A stretch of 12,247 nt of DNA, taken from Propionibacteriaceae bacterium. GTDB taxonomy: Bacteria; Actinomycetota; Actinomycetes; Propionibacteriales; Propionibacteriaceae. Where the stretch lies: the NCBI GenBank assembly GCA_031282235.1, contig JAITED010000040.1, positions 1 to 12,247 of the forward strand, read 5' to 3'. A program made the translations under genes and the position numbers. This document shows positions 1-6,738 of this stretch, in pieces (position 1 is the first letter of the stretch; each line of letters starts with the position of its first letter). A model generated the notes under the pieces. It ran no database searches. It saw only the letters and a list, made by a program, of their open reading frames with translations, and was not told where the DNA came from.

Positions 1-285
1 TCTACAAAATATGAGCGAAAGCGCCATCATCAAAAGTACAAACATTGCCACATATGGAACAACACAGCAAGGTTTGACAGAGAGATATAGAATTTTTGAA
101 AAGAAAATCGGTATTGACAAGGCGATTGCCCAAGTGAACGCCACCGAAGCAGGCACATCGGGGTCGTTCGGGTTGGGCGGTTCCTCGCCGGTGAGCGCAC
201 CCCAAGCGGCTTGCACTACCCGCTGCGCTAACATGCTGGCCAGCATCCCCACTCCGGCCACCGCTATCTTGTCACTCATCGCCAT
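1..285 (-). CDS. DUF4235-like small membrane protein, partial, aberrant C-terminal half
   Basis: Reading leftwards from the ATG at 285, 95 codons stay open and run off the window edge without a stop. Residues 1-57 look like a DUF4235 protein: a Gly/Ala-rich helix, then Q-x-AWGALTGEEPPNPNDPDVP, which matches the family's W-x-x-[LV]-TGEEPP-x-P-x-DPDV signature, then a second hydrophobic helix. DUF4235 proteins are small actinobacterial membrane proteins of unknown function. The start is fixed by a strong Shine-Dalgarno sequence, AGGAGGT (297-291), five bases upstream. From about residue 57 (near base 118) the DNA becomes AT-rich and the peptide turns into Ile/Phe/Leu/Cys-rich hydrophobic sequence that I do not recognise as DUF4235. 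The gene may therefore be fused or disrupted by foreign DNA. The family call rests on the first half only. It is divergent from dut. Confidence 0.66.
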   Translation of the reverse strand, partial: MAMSDKIAVAGVGMLASMLAQRVVQAAWGALTGEEPPNPNDPDVPASVAFTWAIALSIPIFFSKILYLSVKPCCVVPYVAMFVLLMMALSLIFCR

Positions 286-290
286 GATGT

Positions 291-297
291 ACCTCCT
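291..297 (-). promoter_or_regulatory. Shine-Dalgarno of the DUF4235-like gene
   Basis: AGGAGGT on the minus strand ends five bases before the ATG at 285. This near-perfect anti-SD match selects that ATG over the in-frame ATG two codons later. Confidence 0.75.
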
Positions 298-305
298 AAA
301 CCTCA

Positions 306-311
306 AGTCTA
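306..311 (-). promoter_or_regulatory. Possible -10 box of the DUF4235-like gene
   Basis: TAGACT on the minus strand lies about 20 bases upstream of the ATG at 285. It fits TAnnnT, but no good -35 element is seen 16-18 bases upstream, so this is only a candidate. Confidence 0.3.
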
Positions 312-366
312 AACCAGCATTCGGACACACTGCGTGCGTCGTCCTTTAGCCGCCATGCCATTTGGA

Positions 367-395
367 GCGCGCGCGAGAGGGTGGGGTGGGTGGGG
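367..395 (+). other. GCGCGCGCG run next to a G-quadruplex motif upstream of dut
   Basis: Bases 367-375 read GCGCGCGCG, an alternating purine-pyrimidine run of the kind that can adopt Z-DNA. Three bases later, 379-395 reads GGGTGGGGTGGGTGGGG: four G-runs of three or more separated by single T loops, the arrangement known to give very stable parallel quadruplexes. It lies on the dut coding strand, about 80 bases before the dut start and upstream of the divergent DUF4235-like gene. Folding in the cell is inference. Confidence 0.6.
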
Positions 396-460
396 TGCGT
401 GGTGAGTGAACTCAGCTTCAGTTGGTGAGCGTTGGCAACCCTAAAGTACTCGGCTTGCCG

Positions 461-466
461 TAGGCT
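461..466 (+). promoter_or_regulatory. Putative -10 box for leaderless dut
   Basis: TAGGCT is followed by six bases (467-472) and then the GTG start at 473. There is no Shine-Dalgarno sequence in between. This spacing puts transcription initiation at or next to the start codon, the usual geometry of leaderless actinobacterial mRNAs. No consensus -35 is seen. Confidence 0.45.
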
Positions 467-472
467 GGGCTC

Positions 473-922
473 GTGCAAGTTCGGATACGCAGGCTGGATG
501 CGGAGCTTCCGTTGCCCCAATACGCTCATGCGGACGACGCGGGGGCAGATTTGGTGAGCGCAGTTGATGTGGTGCTGGCGCCGGGGGAGCGGGCGCTGGT
601 GCCGACCGGCATCGCACTGGAGATTCCTGCGGGATACGCGGCGTTCATCCATCCCCGCTCCGGTTTGGCTGCGCGCCACGGGCTCAGCATCGTCAATACG
701 CCGGGGACGGTGGACGCTGGATACCGGGGCGAAATCAAGGTGTGTCTCATCAACCTTGACCCCAACACGCCGATTACGCTGGCGCGCGGCGACCGTATCG
801 CGCAGTTGGTGATACAGCCGGTGGTGCAAGCCCAATTCGTAATCGTCGATGAACTGAGCGCCACAGAGCGCGCCGCTGGCGGCTACGGTTCCACCGGCGG
901 CTGGGGCGCGAACCTAAACTAA
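473..922 (+). CDS. dut: Deoxyuridine 5'-triphosphate nucleotidohydrolase (dUTPase)
   Basis: This enzyme hydrolyses dUTP to dUMP and pyrophosphate, keeping uracil out of DNA and supplying dUMP for dTMP synthesis; the family is a cytosolic homotrimer. The 149-residue protein has the usual bacterial length and all five dUTPase motifs in order: DAGADL (22-27), PRSGLA (61-66), NTPGTVDAGYRGE (75-87, with D81 the expected catalytic aspartate), RGDRIAQLV (105-113) and the C-terminal flap GGYGSTG (136-142, Tyr where Phe is more usual). The GTG start fits the family N-terminus and lies six bases after a TAGGCT -10-like hexamer with no ribosome-binding site, so the mRNA may be leaderless. The next gene, DUF3710, follows on the same strand, a pairing typical of actinobacteria. 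Confidence 0.97.
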   Translation: MQVRIRRLDAELPLPQYAHADDAGADLVSAVDVVLAPGERALVPTGIALEIPAGYAAFIHPRSGLAARHGLSIVNTPGTVDAGYRGEIKVCLINLDPNTPITLARGDRIAQLVIQPVVQAQFVIVDELSATERAAGGYGSTGGWGANLN

Positions 923-931
923 AGACGTATG

Positions 932-952
932 CAATACGAACTCAATACGAAC
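932..952 (+). repeat. Tandem 10-bp direct repeat in the dut-DUF3710 gap
   Basis: CAATACGAAC occurs at 932-941 and again at 943-952, one base apart, giving an 11-bp period. If the downstream gene starts at 983, the repeat lies in its untranslated leader and could bind a regulator. If translation starts at 929, it encodes part of the N-terminus. Confidence 0.55.
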
Positions 953-982
953 AGAGCTGAGCAGAAACAGAAAGGCCAGATG

Positions 983-1693
983 ATGACTGACGACGCGCTA
1001 CCGCAGGATTCAGATTTCCCGGAGTTCCCGGAGTTCCCGGAGTTCCCTGATTCCCCGGAACTTTCCGAGTTCACCGATGACATGTTGGAGGACAAGTGGG
1101 TCAACCTTGACCTGTCGCGCGACTGGCGCGAGGACGGCCCGTTCGACATCTCCGAGGTGGATTTGGACGCAGACGACGTGGAGCGCCTAGATTTCGGCAC
1201 CCTAATCATTACGCCGTTTGACCAGATGAAACTGCAACTCAACGTGGTGGGGAACACTCAGGAGGTGCAGGCTATCATCGTCACGCTCGGCAAGTCGATG
1301 CTCGATTTGACGCTGTTCGCCGCCCCCAAGTCTGCCAACATGGTTGCTGAGGTGCGGTCCAAAGTGCTAGAGGCCGGTGAAGCCGCTGACGCTTACACCG
1401 AGCTGGTTCCCGGCCCGTTCGGCACCGAGATTCGCCAAGATGTGCCGGTGACGCTGCCAAACGGCAAAAAGTCGGTGCAGCATATCCGGATTTGGCTGGT
1501 GCAAGGCCCCGGCTGGCTGCTGCGTGGCACCATCATGGGCGCTGCGGGTTCCGCCGAGGGTGTGGACGCGGCCACCGCTGACCTGTACGACTTCTTCTGC
1601 AACGTAGTGGTGACGCGCCCCGAACAACCACTGGCTCCCGGAGCGCTGATTCCCATGGCCGCCCCAGAGGGTCTGCTCCCGAAACAGCGCTGA
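983..1693 (+). CDS. DUF3710 domain protein
   Basis: This is a DUF3710 protein, an actinobacterial family of unknown function regularly found beside dut. Family-like features are GPFDISEVD (residues 52-60 from this start), a DFG-x-L-I-I segment, E-V-R near mid-protein, and GPGWLLRG (175-182) before a C-terminal helix and a proline-rich end. I chose the ATG at 983 because AAAGG (971-975) lies seven bases before it; ATG 980 is adjacent and ATG 929 would add 18 residues that do not resemble the family. The N-terminal region is very acidic and contains an FPE tripeptide repeat (residues 12-29) encoded by 9-bp tandem repeats. No membrane segment or signal peptide is visible, so it is probably cytosolic. 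The family call is firm; the function is unknown. Confidence 0.9.
   Translation: MTDDALPQDSDFPEFPEFPEFPDSPELSEFTDDMLEDKWVNLDLSRDWREDGPFDISEVDLDADDVERLDFGTLIITPFDQMKLQLNVVGNTQEVQAIIVTLGKSMLDLTLFAAPKSANMVAEVRSKVLEAGEAADAYTELVPGPFGTEIRQDVPVTLPNGKKSVQHIRIWLVQGPGWLLRGTIMGAAGSAEGVDAATADLYDFFCNVVVTRPEQPLAPGALIPMAAPEGLLPKQR
1016..1072 (+). repeat. 9-bp tandem repeat encoding FPE tripeptides
   Basis: Three perfect copies of TTCCCGGAG (1016-1024, 1025-1033, 1034-1042) are followed by three degenerate copies to 1069 and a final TTC. They encode FPE-FPE-FPE-FPD-SPE-LSE-F in the acidic N-terminus of the DUF3710 protein. Because the unit is a multiple of three, copy-number changes by slippage would keep the reading frame. 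Confidence 0.9.
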
Positions 1694-1722
1694 TAACGTA
1701 AAAGAATCTGGTTTATCCCCGT

Positions 1723-2916
1723 ATGACCGCTGTTGCTACCCCGCCGTTGCGGGTTGAACGTATCGCCCACGGTGGCCATGCGGTAGCGCACGACGACACC
1801 GGGCGGGTGGTGTTCATACGCCACGCGCTGCCCGGAGAGTTGGTACGGGTACGCGCGCTGGCAGACTCTCAGGAGCGCTACTGGTTCGCAGATACGGTGG
1901 AAGTGCTGGAGCCGGCCGCTGCCCGGATAACCCCGGTGTGTCCGATAGCCGAGCGCTGCGGCGGCTGTGATTTCCAGCACGTCCGTTTAGAGGCGCAACG
2001 AGAACTGAAAACTACGGTGGTACGCGAACTGTTGCAGCGCGCCGCCATCGCCCACCCCGAGTTTGAGGTGGAGCCGGTGCCGGGGGACAGCGCCGGATTG
2101 CACTGGCGTACTCGTTTGGACTATCAGGTGGCCGCGGGTGCCGTGGGTTTCTACGCCTATCACACCCGCGACGTGGTGCCGTTGCCGCCTGCGGGGTGCC
2201 CTTTGGCGGCAATCGGCACTCCCACCCCAGCAGAGTTGAGCGAAGTGGCGGCGTTGTCGGGGGAGCGTATCCACACTATCCGGACTATCCGGGTGGCTAA
2301 AGGTGACGATGCGGTGAGCGTATTGGCAGCTGGGCGGCTCCAAAGCGGCCCCAAAAAGCTCACGCAGCGGGTGGCGTACACCGAGGGGGCCGCCGTATCA
2401 CAGCGCGACTATCGAGTGGATGCCGCCGGGTTCTGGCAGGTACACCCCGGTGCTGCCGCAGCGTTCGCCACCGCAGTGTTAGCGGGGTTGGAACCCCGCT
2501 CTGGGGAGCGGGCGTTAGACCTCTACTGCGGCGCGGGGCTGTTCAGCGGCGTATTGGCCGCCAAGGGGGTTCAAGTCACCGGCGTCGACTCTGCCCCCAC
2601 CGCCATCCAAGCTGCGAAACGTAACGTCCCGGAGGCCATTTTCGAGTGCGCGCGGGTGGAAGGCGCCCACTTGAGCTCCCGCACAGACCTAGTGGTGTTA
2701 GACCCCTCCCGACAAGGCGTTAAACAAGCCGTAGTGCGCGCCGTAGCCGAGCTACACCCCCGCAAAGTGGCCTACGTAGCCTGCGACCCCGCCGCGCTAG
2801 CCCGCGATTTAGGCTACTTCGCTGGGTACGGCTATCGCGTAGCCACCATCCGCGCTTTCGACGCTTTCCCCATGACTCACCACGTAGAAACTATCGCCAT
2901 CTTGACGCCCAAGTAG
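1723..2916 (+). CDS. TRAM-domain class I SAM-dependent RNA (uracil-5-)methyltransferase
   Basis: This 397-residue protein belongs to the TrmA/RlmC/RlmD family, which transfers a methyl group from S-adenosylmethionine to C5 of a uridine in tRNA or 23S rRNA. Residues 1-60 form a TRAM-like RNA-binding domain. Cysteines 73, 79 and 82 (C-x5-C-GGC) with C159 match the four ligands of the [4Fe-4S] cluster in RlmD-type enzymes. FWQVHP (237-242) and DLYCGAGLFS (266-275) form the SAM pocket, DPSR is at 327-330, C354 in VACDP is the expected nucleophile and E389 in HHVET the expected base. All key residues are present, so it should be active. Whether the target is tRNA U54 or a 23S rRNA position cannot be told from sequence. 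It starts 29 bases after DUF3710; no clear Shine-Dalgarno sequence is seen. Confidence 0.93.
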   Translation: MTAVATPPLRVERIAHGGHAVAHDDTGRVVFIRHALPGELVRVRALADSQERYWFADTVEVLEPAAARITPVCPIAERCGGCDFQHVRLEAQRELKTTVVRELLQRAAIAHPEFEVEPVPGDSAGLHWRTRLDYQVAAGAVGFYAYHTRDVVPLPPAGCPLAAIGTPTPAELSEVAALSGERIHTIRTIRVAKGDDAVSVLAAGRLQSGPKKLTQRVAYTEGAAVSQRDYRVDAAGFWQVHPGAAAAFATAVLAGLEPRSGERALDLYCGAGLFSGVLAAKGVQVTGVDSAPTAIQAAKRNVPEAIFECARVEGAHLSSRTDLVVLDPSRQGVKQAVVRAVAELHPRKVAYVACDPAALARDLGYFAGYGYRVATIRAFDAFPMTHHVETIAILTPK

Positions 2917-2938
2917 CGCACTCAGCGGCGATAACACC

Positions 2939-2944
2939 TATCAT
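2939..2944 (+). promoter_or_regulatory. Putative -10 box for leaderless dxs
   Basis: TATCAT is followed by six bases (2945-2950) and the ATG of dxs at 2951. No Shine-Dalgarno sequence fits in this space. The match to TATAAT is good, but no consensus -35 is visible at 16-18 bases. Confidence 0.5.
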
Positions 2945-2950
2945 GGAACA

Positions 2951-4912
2951 ATGTCGCTGTTATCGCGGATTAAGAGCCCAGCGGATTTGCGCTCTCTCAA
3001 TCAAGCCCAGTTGACCCGGCTGGCGCGGGAGATACGCAAACTGCTCATCGAATCGGTGAGCAAAACCGGGGGGCACTTGGGGCCGAATCTGGGGGTGGTG
3101 GAGCTCACCTTGGCGATACACCGCGTATTCGATTCGCCGCGCGACCCCATCATCTTTGATACGGGGCACCAAAGTTATGTCCACAAGATAATCACTGGGC
3201 GCGCCGCCGACTTCAATACGCTGCGTCAGGAGGGCGGGCTGTCAGGGTATCCGTCGCGCACCGAAAGTGAGCATGACTGGGTGGAGAACTCGCACGCCTC
3301 CACGTCGCTGTCGTGGGCAGAGGGGATGGCGAAAGGGTTCCGGCTTAGGGGCGAGAAAGGCCGTACCGTGGTCGCCGTGATCGGTGACGGTGCCCTCACC
3401 GGCGGTATGGCGTGGGAAGCGTTGAACAACATCGCGGTGGAACCCGACCTACAGTTGGTGATTATCGTAAACGACAACGGGCGTTCGTATTCCGAAACTG
3501 TGGGCGGGCTGTCGCAACAGTTGGCGGGGATTCGTACCAACCCGCACTACAAGGAGGCCGCTAACTGGTTCAACCGCAACGTGTCGCGTGTCCCGTTGGT
3601 GGGGCGGCATACGGCAGAGTTTTTCGCAGCGATGCGCTCTGCCGCTAGGGGTTTGTTGGTGCCGCAGGTGATGTTCTCCGACTTGGGCATCAAATACATC
3701 GGCCCGTTCGACGGCCACGACATCACCGCCATGGAGCGCGCATTTCGGCAAGCGAAGTTATACGGCGGCCCGGTCATCGTACACGCCATCACCCGCAAGG
3801 GGGAGGGGTTCTTGGCGGCGGAGCGCGACGGGGAGCGGTTCCACACCGTAGGGGCGTTCAACGAAGTGACGGGGGAGCCGAAGTCTGCCAGTTTGCAAGC
3901 CACTTGGACGGATGCGTTCGCGCAGGAGTTGGTGGAGTTGGGGGAGGCGCACCCCGAGGTGGTGGCGCTCACCGCTGCGATGCTGCAACCGACGGGGTTG
4001 TCGCGGTTCGCAGCCGCGTATCCGGCGCGAGTGTTCGATGTGGGGATTGCCGAGCAGCACGCAGTGGCCAGTGCCGCCGGTTTGGCGACCGCCGGGCTGC
4101 ACCCCATTTTTGTGGTTTACTCCACGTTCCTAAACCGGGCGTTTGACCAACTGTTGATGGATGTGGCGTTGCATCAGGTCGGGGTGACGTTCGTGCTTGA
4201 CCGCTCCGGCATCACCGGCCCAGATGGTGCCACCCACCACGGGGTGTGGGACGTATCTTTGGCAGCTTTGGTGCCCGGTTTACGGTTAGCAACCCCGCGT
4301 GACCGCCTGCGACTACATCAAACGCTCCAAGAGGCCATAGCGGTAAACGATGCCCCCACGATGGTGCGCTACTCGAAGAACCGGGTGCCGGACGAGATTG
4401 AGACCGTATCCCATCTGGGGTCTTTGGACGTCACTTGGTGCAGCGAGGACGCCCCCGTGCTGCTCGTCGGCTACGGCGAGATGGCGGCTACCGCGCTGGT
4501 GGTGGCTAAAGCGCTGCAACGCCAGGGCATCGGCGCTTTAGTGGTAGACCCGGTGTGGGCGTTGCCCATCAGCGCGGATTTGGTGGCCGCGACCCGGGGT
4601 CGGAAACTGGTGGTCACCATTGAGGACAATTTGGTGGTAGGGGGGCTGGGTTCCGCGCTGGAGTTGGCGATGGATGCCGCCGGCATCGAAGTGCCCACTA
4701 GGCAATTCGGGGTGCCGCGCGAGTTTATAGCCCCCGGCACCCGCGACCAAGTGTTAAAACGCTTAGGTTTGACGCCCAAAGCGATCGCCGCCAGCATCAT
4801 AGAAACATACGTCGCGCTTAAGGTGCCTACGCCGGAGGACTCCGGGGATACGGCGACCTCAGGCGGACAGCAGTGGCACGATGAAGCTGCGTTGCCACTC
4901 GCGGACAGCTAA
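2951..4912 (+). CDS. dxs: 1-deoxy-D-xylulose-5-phosphate synthase
   Basis: DXS condenses pyruvate and glyceraldehyde 3-phosphate to 1-deoxy-D-xylulose 5-phosphate with thiamine diphosphate, the committed step of the MEP isoprenoid pathway; its product also feeds thiamine synthesis in many bacteria. Visible motifs are GGHLGPNLG (H42), HQSYVHKI (H73), the ThDP/Mg site GDGALTGG (145-152) through NDN (174-176), YIGPFDGHD (249-257), DVGIAEQHA (363-371, catalytic E368) and DRSGITGPDGATHHG (417-431, with H430 in the substrate site). The C-terminal transketolase domain (about 500-620) is complete. At 653 residues it is slightly long because of a polar tail of about 30 residues. That tail is the part whose coding sequence overlaps the 3' end of the opposing RNase D gene. 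The ATG lies six bases after TATCAT, suggesting leaderless translation. Confidence 0.97.
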   Translation: MSLLSRIKSPADLRSLNQAQLTRLAREIRKLLIESVSKTGGHLGPNLGVVELTLAIHRVFDSPRDPIIFDTGHQSYVHKIITGRAADFNTLRQEGGLSGYPSRTESEHDWVENSHASTSLSWAEGMAKGFRLRGEKGRTVVAVIGDGALTGGMAWEALNNIAVEPDLQLVIIVNDNGRSYSETVGGLSQQLAGIRTNPHYKEAANWFNRNVSRVPLVGRHTAEFFAAMRSAARGLLVPQVMFSDLGIKYIGPFDGHDITAMERAFRQAKLYGGPVIVHAITRKGEGFLAAERDGERFHTVGAFNEVTGEPKSASLQATWTDAFAQELVELGEAHPEVVALTAAMLQPTGLSRFAAAYPARVFDVGIAEQHAVASAAGLATAGLHPIFVVYSTFLNRAFDQLLMDVALHQVGVTFVLDRSGITGPDGATHHGVWDVSLAALVPGLRLATPRDRLRLHQTLQEAIAVNDAPTMVRYSKNRVPDEIETVSHLGSLDVTWCSEDAPVLLVGYGEMAATALVVAKALQRQGIGALVVDPVWALPISADLVAATRGRKLVVTIEDNLVVGGLGSALELAMDAAGIEVPTRQFGVPREFIAPGTRDQVLKRLGLTPKAIAASIIETYVALKVPTPEDSGDTATSGGQQWHDEAALPLADS

Positions 4913-6088
4913 CTCGGCCAAGGTTTGGTCAACAACTGCGGCGGGGGCGCGCCCGGCCAGCTGCCAGCAGCACTGTTTCAACGCTCCGGGGGAGACCAAG
5001 TTCTCTACCGGCAACTGCAACTGCTCAGCGGTCTCGATTACGGTGGGACGGGTCTCAGCCCACAGTGCGGCGGCGGCAGGTTTGACGCGCGGCCAATCGC
5101 GCACGTCGGGGATTTGGTTGCGCTTGAGGTGGATGGGCGGCAGTTCAGCTTCGGGTAACGCCCCCGCCCGACGTATTGCCGTCAACCAATCCGACATAAA
5201 AGTCTGGGCTGGATTCCGGTTGAATACGCCGAGGCTACGCAGTTCAGCGGCGGTGGGCAGTTGCGGATGTTCTGGATTCACCAAAGCAGCAATTTGGGTG
5301 ATGGCGGCATCAGCGAGGATATGGCCGGGATACTGATCCAACTCTAAGGCGATAGCGTCGCGGGTCAGCCACAGTTCGCGCATAATGGCAAACCCGCGCT
5401 GGGTCTGCACCTGATTCGCACCGTTCATGCGCCGCCAGCGTTCGGGGCGTTCCGGTTGGGTTTTGGCGAAAGTCTCCACCAGATACGCAAACTCCTGCGC
5501 CGCCCACTCGGCTTTCCCGGCGGCCTCCAGTTCGGTAGCCAGCCGGTCGCGTAGTTCAATCAGCAGTTCTACGTCTAGCGCCGCGTACGCCCGCCAAGCA
5601 GCGGGCAGCGGGCGGCACGACCAGTCGGCAGCGGAGTGTTCCTTGAGCAGGGTGACTCCGAAAAACTCTTCGACGAGCGCCGCCAGCGATACGCGCGGCA
5701 ACCCCAACAGCTTCGCCGCCAGTTCGGTATCAAAGATGTGGTTTGGTACTAACCCAATCTGGGAGAGACAGGGCAGGTCTTGATGCGCGGAGTGCAGCAC
5801 CCACTGTGCCGCAGCGATGGCGGCGGCCAGTTGGCTGAGGTCGGATAGGGCGCGGCCATTTTGGAAAGCGATGGGGTCTAGTAGCCAGGTGCCCGCCCCG
5901 GCGCGGCGCAACTGCACCAGATAGGCGCGTGCGGAGTAGCGGAATACGGGAGCCCGTTCGGTGTCGATGGCTACCGGGCCGGTGCCTGCTGCTAAAGCGG
6001 CGGTGGCGGCCGCTAGCGCATTAGGGGAGTCGCTCAACTCCGGCACCCCAGCGGCGGGGGTGCGCAACACGTGCGTTTCGGTATTCAT
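4859..6088 (-). CDS. Ribonuclease D family 3'-5' exonuclease with HRDC domain
   Basis: This 409-residue protein has a DEDDy exonuclease domain (about 20-205) followed by an HRDC domain (about 211-295) and a C-terminal helical region of the kind found in actinobacterial RNase D homologues. Metal-binding residues are visible as D42 and E44 in AIDTERA, D104 in HSAHQDLPCL and D172 with Y168 in YAALDVE. Family members trim 3' ends of structured RNAs such as tRNA precursors; the exact substrate here is not known. It lies 15 bases downstream of the DUF3000 gene on the same strand, so the two are probably co-transcribed; no clear ribosome-binding site precedes its ATG. Its last 54 bases overlap the end of dxs on the opposite strand. 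Confidence 0.93.
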   Translation of the reverse strand: MNTETHVLRTPAAGVPELSDSPNALAAATAALAAGTGPVAIDTERAPVFRYSARAYLVQLRRAGAGTWLLDPIAFQNGRALSDLSQLAAAIAAAQWVLHSAHQDLPCLSQIGLVPNHIFDTELAAKLLGLPRVSLAALVEEFFGVTLLKEHSAADWSCRPLPAAWRAYAALDVELLIELRDRLATELEAAGKAEWAAQEFAYLVETFAKTQPERPERWRRMNGANQVQTQRGFAIMRELWLTRDAIALELDQYPGHILADAAITQIAALVNPEHPQLPTAAELRSLGVFNRNPAQTFMSDWLTAIRRAGALPEAELPPIHLKRNQIPDVRDWPRVKPAAAALWAETRPTVIETAEQLQLPVENLVSPGALKQCCWQLAGRAPAAVVDQTLAELAVREWQRSFIVPLLSA

Positions 6089-6103
6089 ACGATGCGTTTT
6101 GTT

Positions 6104-6643
6104 TCAGCTTGCTAGTTCCGGTACGCCGCTGGCTAGGTATAACAGTTCTTCCCAGGCGCGCAGGTGGGCTTCGATGTCGAGTTCACCCTCCAACACTGGA
6201 GTCCAAGAGGTGCGTAGTTCAATCTCGGTGCGATCCTCAGCGGCTTTCGCACCAAAGCCCCGCCCCGTGACGGCGGTAACAGTGCCTGCCGGTTCCCGAT
6301 AGGTGGCCTGACAGCCGTTCAGGGCATCGGTGAACCAAGCCCAACCCACTTCGTGCAGCATCGGGTCAGTGGCCACCTCCACTTCCACTGGGGCGTTTAC
6401 CATGCTCACGCAACGGAAAGTGCCATCCCAACCAGCGCCACCGTCCGGGTCGTACAGCAGCACTAAGCGGCCAATGGTGGAAGTTTCGCCCGTATCCAAA
6501 GTGGCCTCAACAGCGAGACTATACGGGGCAAGGCGGGTGGGGCCGGGGTGTATCTCGATACTGATGTCCGGTTCCCAAGCGAACAGCTCCACGGCTCTAG
6601 CGATTCGGCTGAAGAACACCGAAGCAAAGTCACGTCCCTGCAT
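6104..6643 (-). CDS. DUF3000 domain protein
   Basis: This 179-residue protein matches DUF3000, an actinobacterial family of unknown function that commonly precedes the RNase D/HRDC gene. Recognisable blocks are TRLAPYS (36-42), GRLVLLYDPDG (58-68), GWDGTFR (71-77), EVGWAWFTDAL (98-108), a TVTAVTGRGFG segment (121-131) and ELRTSWTP (142-149). No membrane segment is evident, so it is probably cytosolic. The ATG at 6643 is preferred over an upstream TTG at 6697 because the added 18 residues do not fit the family, and because TAGCGT ends seven bases before 6643, suggesting a leaderless start. The function is unknown; the tight pairing with RNase D hints at a shared expression context. Confidence 0.92.
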   Translation of the reverse strand: MQGRDFASVFFSRIARAVELFAWEPDISIEIHPGPTRLAPYSLAVEATLDTGETSTIGRLVLLYDPDGGAGWDGTFRCVSMVNAPVEVEVATDPMLHEVGWAWFTDALNGCQATYREPAGTVTAVTGRGFGAKAAEDRTEIELRTSWTPVLEGELDIEAHLRAWEELLYLASGVPELAS

Positions 6644-6650
6644 GACAACG

Positions 6651-6656
6651 ACGCTA
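6651..6656 (-). promoter_or_regulatory. Putative -10 box for leaderless DUF3000 gene
   Basis: TAGCGT on the minus strand is followed by seven bases and then the ATG at 6643. There is no Shine-Dalgarno sequence between them and no consensus -35. Confidence 0.35.
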
Positions 6657-6738
6657 CAGCGTGGGAGGGGATTATGTCGCGCAGGCACGCCGCGCAACCC
6701 CTAGTGAGCCTATGAGCGGCGTTGATGAAGTCGCTAAC

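Noticed and set aside
1..118. Insertion-sequence terminal repeat at the AT-rich left edge
   Set aside because: TGTCAA occurs twice near the border, but no inverted partner or transposase is visible in the window, so no mobile element is called.
11..349. 112-codon plus-strand frame at the left edge
   Set aside because: It lies opposite the DUF4235-like gene, has no ribosome-binding site, and its sequence matches no family I recognise.
296..835. 179-codon minus-strand frame over dut
   Set aside because: His/Arg/Cys-rich antisense shadow of dut without a start signal.
3547..4107. 186-codon minus-strand frame in dxs
   Set aside because: Antisense shadow with Ala/Ser/Asn-rich composition; dxs is unambiguous.
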